64,000 nt of DNA from Simiduia curdlanivorans. GTDB lineage: Bacteria; Pseudomonadota; Gammaproteobacteria; Pseudomonadales; Cellvibrionaceae. The DNA lies in assembly GCF_030409605.1 (NCBI RefSeq), contig NZ_JAUFQG010000004.1:1178001-1242000 (forward strand), written 5' to 3'. This document shows positions 60,951 to 64,000 of this stretch, piece after piece. Under the pieces are notes generated by a model that was given only the letters and a program-made list of their open reading frames with translations, searched no databases and was not told the origin of the DNA. The number at the start of each line of letters is the position of its first letter. Within the stretch, counting starts at the first letter, position 1. The translations under genes were made by a program, and so were the position numbers.

Positions 60951-61397
60951 ATGGAAGTTATTCTGCTCGAAAAAGTAGGCAAGCTAGGCAAGATTGGTGA
61001 CAAAGTCGCCGTTAAAGCCGGTTATGGCCGCAACTTCTTGTTGCCACAGGGCAAAGCTATCCGTGCAACGGCTAGCAATGTTGCTGAATTTGAAGCGCGT
61101 CGTGCTGAGTTGGAAGCCGCTGCTAACGCCAAGTTAGCTGAAGCTGAAGCTCGCGCTGCGAAGATCAACGAATTGGCTATCACCATCACCGCCAACTCTG
61201 GCGACGAAGGTAAGTTGTTCGGTTCTATCGGCACGCGCGACATCGCTGATGCAGCAACTGCCGCTGGCGTTGAAGTGGACAAAGCTGAAGTTCGTCTGCC
61301 AGAAGGCGCGCTGCGCGAAGTTGGCGAGTACGAAATCGACGTTCAGGTTCACTCTGACGTGACTGCAGTACTGAAACTGACTGTTATCGCCGAGTAA
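60951..61397 (+). CDS. rplI: 50S ribosomal protein L9
   Basis: The 148-residue protein begins MEVILLEKVGKLGKIGDKVAVKAGYGRNFLLPQGKA, the L9 N-terminal RNA-binding domain, followed by the long connecting helix (EFEARRAELEAAANAKLAEAEARAA) and C-terminal domain. Length and order are standard. AGAGGATTACCGAG lies before the ATG. Confidence 0.98.
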   Translation: MEVILLEKVGKLGKIGDKVAVKAGYGRNFLLPQGKAIRATASNVAEFEARRAELEAAANAKLAEAEARAAKINELAITITANSGDEGKLFGSIGTRDIADAATAAGVEVDKAEVRLPEGALREVGEYEIDVQVHSDVTAVLKLTVIAE

Positions 61398-61604
61398 CCC
61401 TTATCGAGGTGAAAACCTCGGTAGTGACAACTTGCGGTAAGGGTTACAATCGGGCACTTTGTTGGTCCCCACTAAGCCTTGGCGATAGCCTTTGCGACGG
61501 TGAGGTTCAGCTCAGTGCCCGTTTTGTTTTTGGCTGGTGCTGATTTGCCGCCAAGGCAAAACCAAGCGCCGTTGAAAACGATAAAAACCAGCTAGAGATC
61601 ATCC

Positions 61605-63065
61605 ATGGCCGAGCCCCGTCAAAAGCGTGCACCTGAGGATCAGGTCGATAACCTCAAGAACACCGTGCTGCCTCATTCCCTAGAAGCCGAGCAGGCCGTG
61701 TTAGGTGGTTTGATGCGCGATGCCGGTCGCTTCGATACGGTGGCCGAGCTCATAACCCCGGAAGATTTTTTCCGCGACGACCATCGGCAAATTTACGCCA
61801 TGATGGAGCGCTTAGTCGCCAGCGAGCAGCCGATTGATGCCATTACCTTAGTCGATGAACTGGAGCGACACGGTGAGCTGGAGCGCGTCGGCGGTCACGC
61901 CTATCTGTTAGATCTTGCACATAACACGCCGTCTGCCGCCAACATTGCCGCCTACGCCCGCATTATTCGCGAGCGCTCAACCCTGCGCGACTTAATTGCC
62001 GCCGCCAATGAAATTAGCCACACCAGCCTTAACCCGGCCGGTTTAGATTCCGATGACTTGCTCCAGCTGGCCGAGCGCCGCGTTGCCGCCATCGCCGAAG
62101 ATCGCCCGAAAGAGGGCGGCTTTGTTGGCGCTGAAAGCCTTTTGCACGACGCTGTGGCGCGCATCGATGAACTGTTTCGCACTGATTCTGACCTCACCGG
62201 TTTATCCACCGGCCTCGCCGATTTGAACGAGCGCACGGCGGGCTGGCAACCGGGTGAGTTGATTATTCTCGCCGCGCGTCCATCCATGGGTAAAACCGCG
62301 TTGGCCTTAAATTTCGTCGAAGCTGCACTGCACAACACCAAGAAGCCATCGCTGGTGTTCAGCATGGAAATGCCGTCAAACTCGCTCATCATGCGTATGC
62401 TGTCGAGCCTCGGCCGCATCGATGCAGGTAAGTTGCGCAACGGCAAACTAACAGAAGAAGATTGGCCCAAGTTGTCGAGCGCGGTGGCCAAGCTCAAAGA
62501 CAAGCCGCTCTACATCGACGACACTCCCGCGCTAACGCCGCAGGAGGTTCGCGCTAGGGTGAAGCGCGTGGTGCGCCAACATCAAACCAAGTTGCTGCAA
62601 GAAAACCCAGACATGACCTCAGAAGAGGCAGAAAAACAAAGCCAGCCGGGCATGGTGATGGTGGATTATTTACAGCTCATGCAAGTGGCTGGAAGCAGCG
62701 ATGGTCGCACCCAGGAAATTTCCGAAATCTCCCGCTCGCTCAAAGGTTTGGCGAAAGAATTTAGTTGCCCTGTCATTGCGCTATCGCAGCTGAACCGCGG
62801 TGTGGAGCAGCGACCTAACAAGCGCCCCATGAACTCAGATTTGCGTGAATCGGGCGCCATCGAGCAGGACGCCGACGTTATTTTGTTTATCTACCGCGAT
62901 GAATATTATAACGAAGACAGCCCCGATAAAGGTATGGCCGAGTTGATCATCGGCAAGCAGCGCAACGGTGAAATTGGTACCTGCAAGGCAGCGTTTGTGG
63001 GCAAGTACACGCGCTTTGAGAATTTAGCCCCGGAGTATATGCAGGCACCTGACTACGGCCCTTAG
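61605..63065 (+). CDS. dnaB: Replicative DNA helicase DnaB
   Basis: The product (486 aa) is the hexameric replication-fork helicase. It has the N-terminal domain (LPHSLEAEQAVLGGLMRD), the linker helix, and the RecA-like domain with Walker A ARPSMGKTA (M228-T231 region), Walker B MVMVDYLQLM and the arginine-finger/SQLNRGVEQRPNKRPMNSDLRESGAIEQDADV segment. No intein is present and the length is normal. The promoter region upstream (61398-61604) has no obvious gene. It is followed by repetitive DNA rather than a coding neighbour. Confidence 0.98.
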   Translation: MAEPRQKRAPEDQVDNLKNTVLPHSLEAEQAVLGGLMRDAGRFDTVAELITPEDFFRDDHRQIYAMMERLVASEQPIDAITLVDELERHGELERVGGHAYLLDLAHNTPSAANIAAYARIIRERSTLRDLIAAANEISHTSLNPAGLDSDDLLQLAERRVAAIAEDRPKEGGFVGAESLLHDAVARIDELFRTDSDLTGLSTGLADLNERTAGWQPGELIILAARPSMGKTALALNFVEAALHNTKKPSLVFSMEMPSNSLIMRMLSSLGRIDAGKLRNGKLTEEDWPKLSSAVAKLKDKPLYIDDTPALTPQEVRARVKRVVRQHQTKLLQENPDMTSEEAEKQSQPGMVMVDYLQLMQVAGSSDGRTQEISEISRSLKGLAKEFSCPVIALSQLNRGVEQRPNKRPMNSDLRESGAIEQDADVILFIYRDEYYNEDSPDKGMAELIIGKQRNGEIGTCKAAFVGKYTRFENLAPEYMQAPDYGP

Positions 63066-63087
63066 CGCCTTAGCGCTAGCTGTGTAG

Positions 63088-63173
63088 CTCTCGCGGCGTT
63101 GCAGCGGTCTTGAAAAATGCTCATGTACTCTTCGTACACTCCGCGTTTTCAAAACCACTGCGCCTTGCGAGAG
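63088..63173. repeat. Imperfect inverted repeat after dnaB
   Basis: The arms 63088-63120 and 63143-63173 (starting CTCTCGC and ending GCGAGAG, each with GCAG/CTGC and TTGAAAA/TTTTCAA cores) can form a long imperfect hairpin around a loop containing GTAC-TCTTC-GTAC. It overlaps the first copy of the 175-bp repeat. Confidence 0.65.
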
Positions 63174-63550
63174 CGTCCTCGCAGAACGCGCTAAGTTCAC
63201 TGTTTGAGTTTGGGTGGCATGAAGTGCGGCTTTGAACGCTTTGCGTTCTGGCCAAATAAGATAGTGAAACTGCAAGGTGATTATATGCCCTGCGTGCGTT
63301 GCAGGGGCGTCTCATCCGCTTTTTCAAAACCACTGCGCCTTGCGAGAGCGTCCTCGCAGAACGCGCTAAGTTCACTGTTTGAGTTTGGGTGGCATGAAGT
63401 GCGGCTTTGAACGCTTTGCGTTCTGGCCAAATAAGATAGTGAAACTGCAAGGTGATTATATGCCCTGCGTGCGTTGCAGGGGCGTCTCATCCGCTTTTTC
63501 AAAACCACTGCACCTTGCGAGAGCGTCCTCGCAGAACGCGCTAAGCTCGC
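63146..63550. repeat. Tandem 175-bp direct repeat (two full copies and a partial third)
   Basis: The unit starting TTTTCAAAACCACTGCGCCT occurs at 63146, 63321 and 63496, giving an exact period of 175 bp. Copies 1 and 2 run over the whole unit; copy 3 continues to about 63550 before diverging, with an early G-to-A difference. The open frames visible on both strands simply repeat with the unit and are not genes. Near-identity suggests recent duplication, or an assembly-sensitive region. Confidence 0.92.
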
Positions 63551-63722
63551 TGATTGGGTTGGTAGATAGCTGATTAAATATATTGCCCACCAACCTATTT
63601 TCGCTTGAGCGCTGCTGTATCAAACTGAATAGGCGCATCCTTCTAGCCTGTGGCGGCCTGGCCCCCAAACTTCTCACGCCCTCGCACTATCGGCGTCTTT
63701 TTACATTCCAGAGGTGATGACT

Positions 63723-63926
63723 ATGAAAATTGTTGCCGTTTTATTATGCGTTTGGTTTTTAGTGGCTTGTAGCTCGGACAAACAAGTAGAGGCGGATAGA
63801 CCTGAGGGGGCGATACCTCAGGCGCAGCTTCAGGCGTTGGAGAAGGCTAAAGCGGTTGAGCAAACCTTGCTGGATGCCGATGCGGCGCGGCGGGCTAAGG
63901 CCGACGAAGCGACCAGCCCCGAGTAG
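63723..63926 (+). CDS. Small lipoprotein of unknown function
   Basis: The 67-residue product has a signal peptide and lipobox FLVAC (Cys15), then a short charged helical tail (EGAIPQAQLQALEKAKAVEQTLLDADAARRAK). Similar tiny lipoproteins with an IPQAQLxALxKAKxVE pattern occur in Pseudomonas and relatives; their function is unknown. ATG 63723 is preferred because GAGGTG lies seven bases upstream; GTG 63714 and ATG 63717 overlap that site. It is the last recognisable gene of the window. Confidence 0.72.
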   Translation: MKIVAVLLCVWFLVACSSDKQVEADRPEGAIPQAQLQALEKAKAVEQTLLDADAARRAKADEATSPE

Positions 63927-64000
63927 CAGGGCTAAGGCTTAAAGGCCGGATAGGTAGATCAGAATAAAGCACTCACCGCTGAGCGACCACTCGCCGGCGG

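Noticed and set aside
63146..63550. Possible CRISPR array
   Set aside because: The repeats are 175 bp and directly adjacent, without short repeats and unique spacers of similar length, and no cas genes are nearby.
63121..63677. Repeated open frames on both strands after dnaB
   Set aside because: They recur with the 175-bp unit, change frame with it and have no start or ribosome binding features; they are by-products of the repeat.

Overview
The window looks like chromosome from a marine, polysaccharide-degrading gammaproteobacterium, most likely of the Cellvibrionales (Simiduia / Saccharophagus / Teredinibacter-like). This is inferred from three things: an order of tRNA-Leu, rnr, rlmB, rpsF, rpsR, membrane protein, rplI, dnaB that resembles Pseudomonas-type genomes; a large alginate-degradation locus with TonB-dependent receptors, PL6, PL17 and PL7 lyases, CBM32 modules and Thr-Pro linkers; and a complete polyhydroxybutyrate (PHB) cluster. 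No database search was possible, so family names rest on motifs and gene order.

Layout. 1-2178: end of a cobalamin lower-ligand operon (cobT partial, cobC, cobS). 2255-8572: a DUF350 protein overlapping a transglutaminase-like protein, an HxlR regulator, a small secreted protein, an ECF sigma factor overlapping a membrane-anchored VWA (YfbK-like) protein, a 129-bp MITE-like element with CTAA duplications, and a DUF808 membrane protein. 8948-35355: the alginate region. 35434-43263: an eight-haem TPR cytochrome, a sulfatase, a HAD lipoprotein, an esterase and small secreted proteins. 43658-50510: PHB metabolism. 51159-54158: a PAS-PAS-GGDEF protein, an outer-membrane barrel and a small secreted protein. 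54401-55220: a REP-type (RAYT) transposase element with 30-bp inverted ends, next to tRNA-Leu(CAG). 55652-63065: the rnr-to-dnaB housekeeping block. 63088-64000: a 175-bp tandem repeat and a small lipoprotein.

How the alginate genes fit together. Secreted or lipid-anchored PL7 and PL6 enzymes cut alginate. Two closely related TonB-dependent receptors import oligosaccharides. The PL17 exolyase releases unsaturated monomers, which the KdgF-like cupin linearises to 4-deoxy-L-erythro-5-hexoseulose uronate (DEH). An MFS permease probably moves the monomer across the inner membrane, the SDR reduces DEH to 2-keto-3-deoxygluconate (KDG), and KdgK phosphorylates it. A KDPG aldolase is not in the window. 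A FadR-type GntR regulator lies within the locus. A 13-bp near-palindrome, consensus TTGGTCTGAYYAA, recurs at five promoters here and often overlaps a TATAGT or TATAAT -10 box. It is the best candidate for the GntR operator and brings a class II aldolase of unknown substrate into the same regulon.

PHB genes form a second coherent unit: 3-hydroxybutyrate dehydrogenase, PhaC, PhaR, phasin, depolymerase, and convergent PhaB plus a thiolase. TGCTGC-N3-GCAGCA palindromes next to phaR and the phasin gene mark probable PhaR operators. The thiolase has SCP-x-like motifs rather than classical PhaA motifs.
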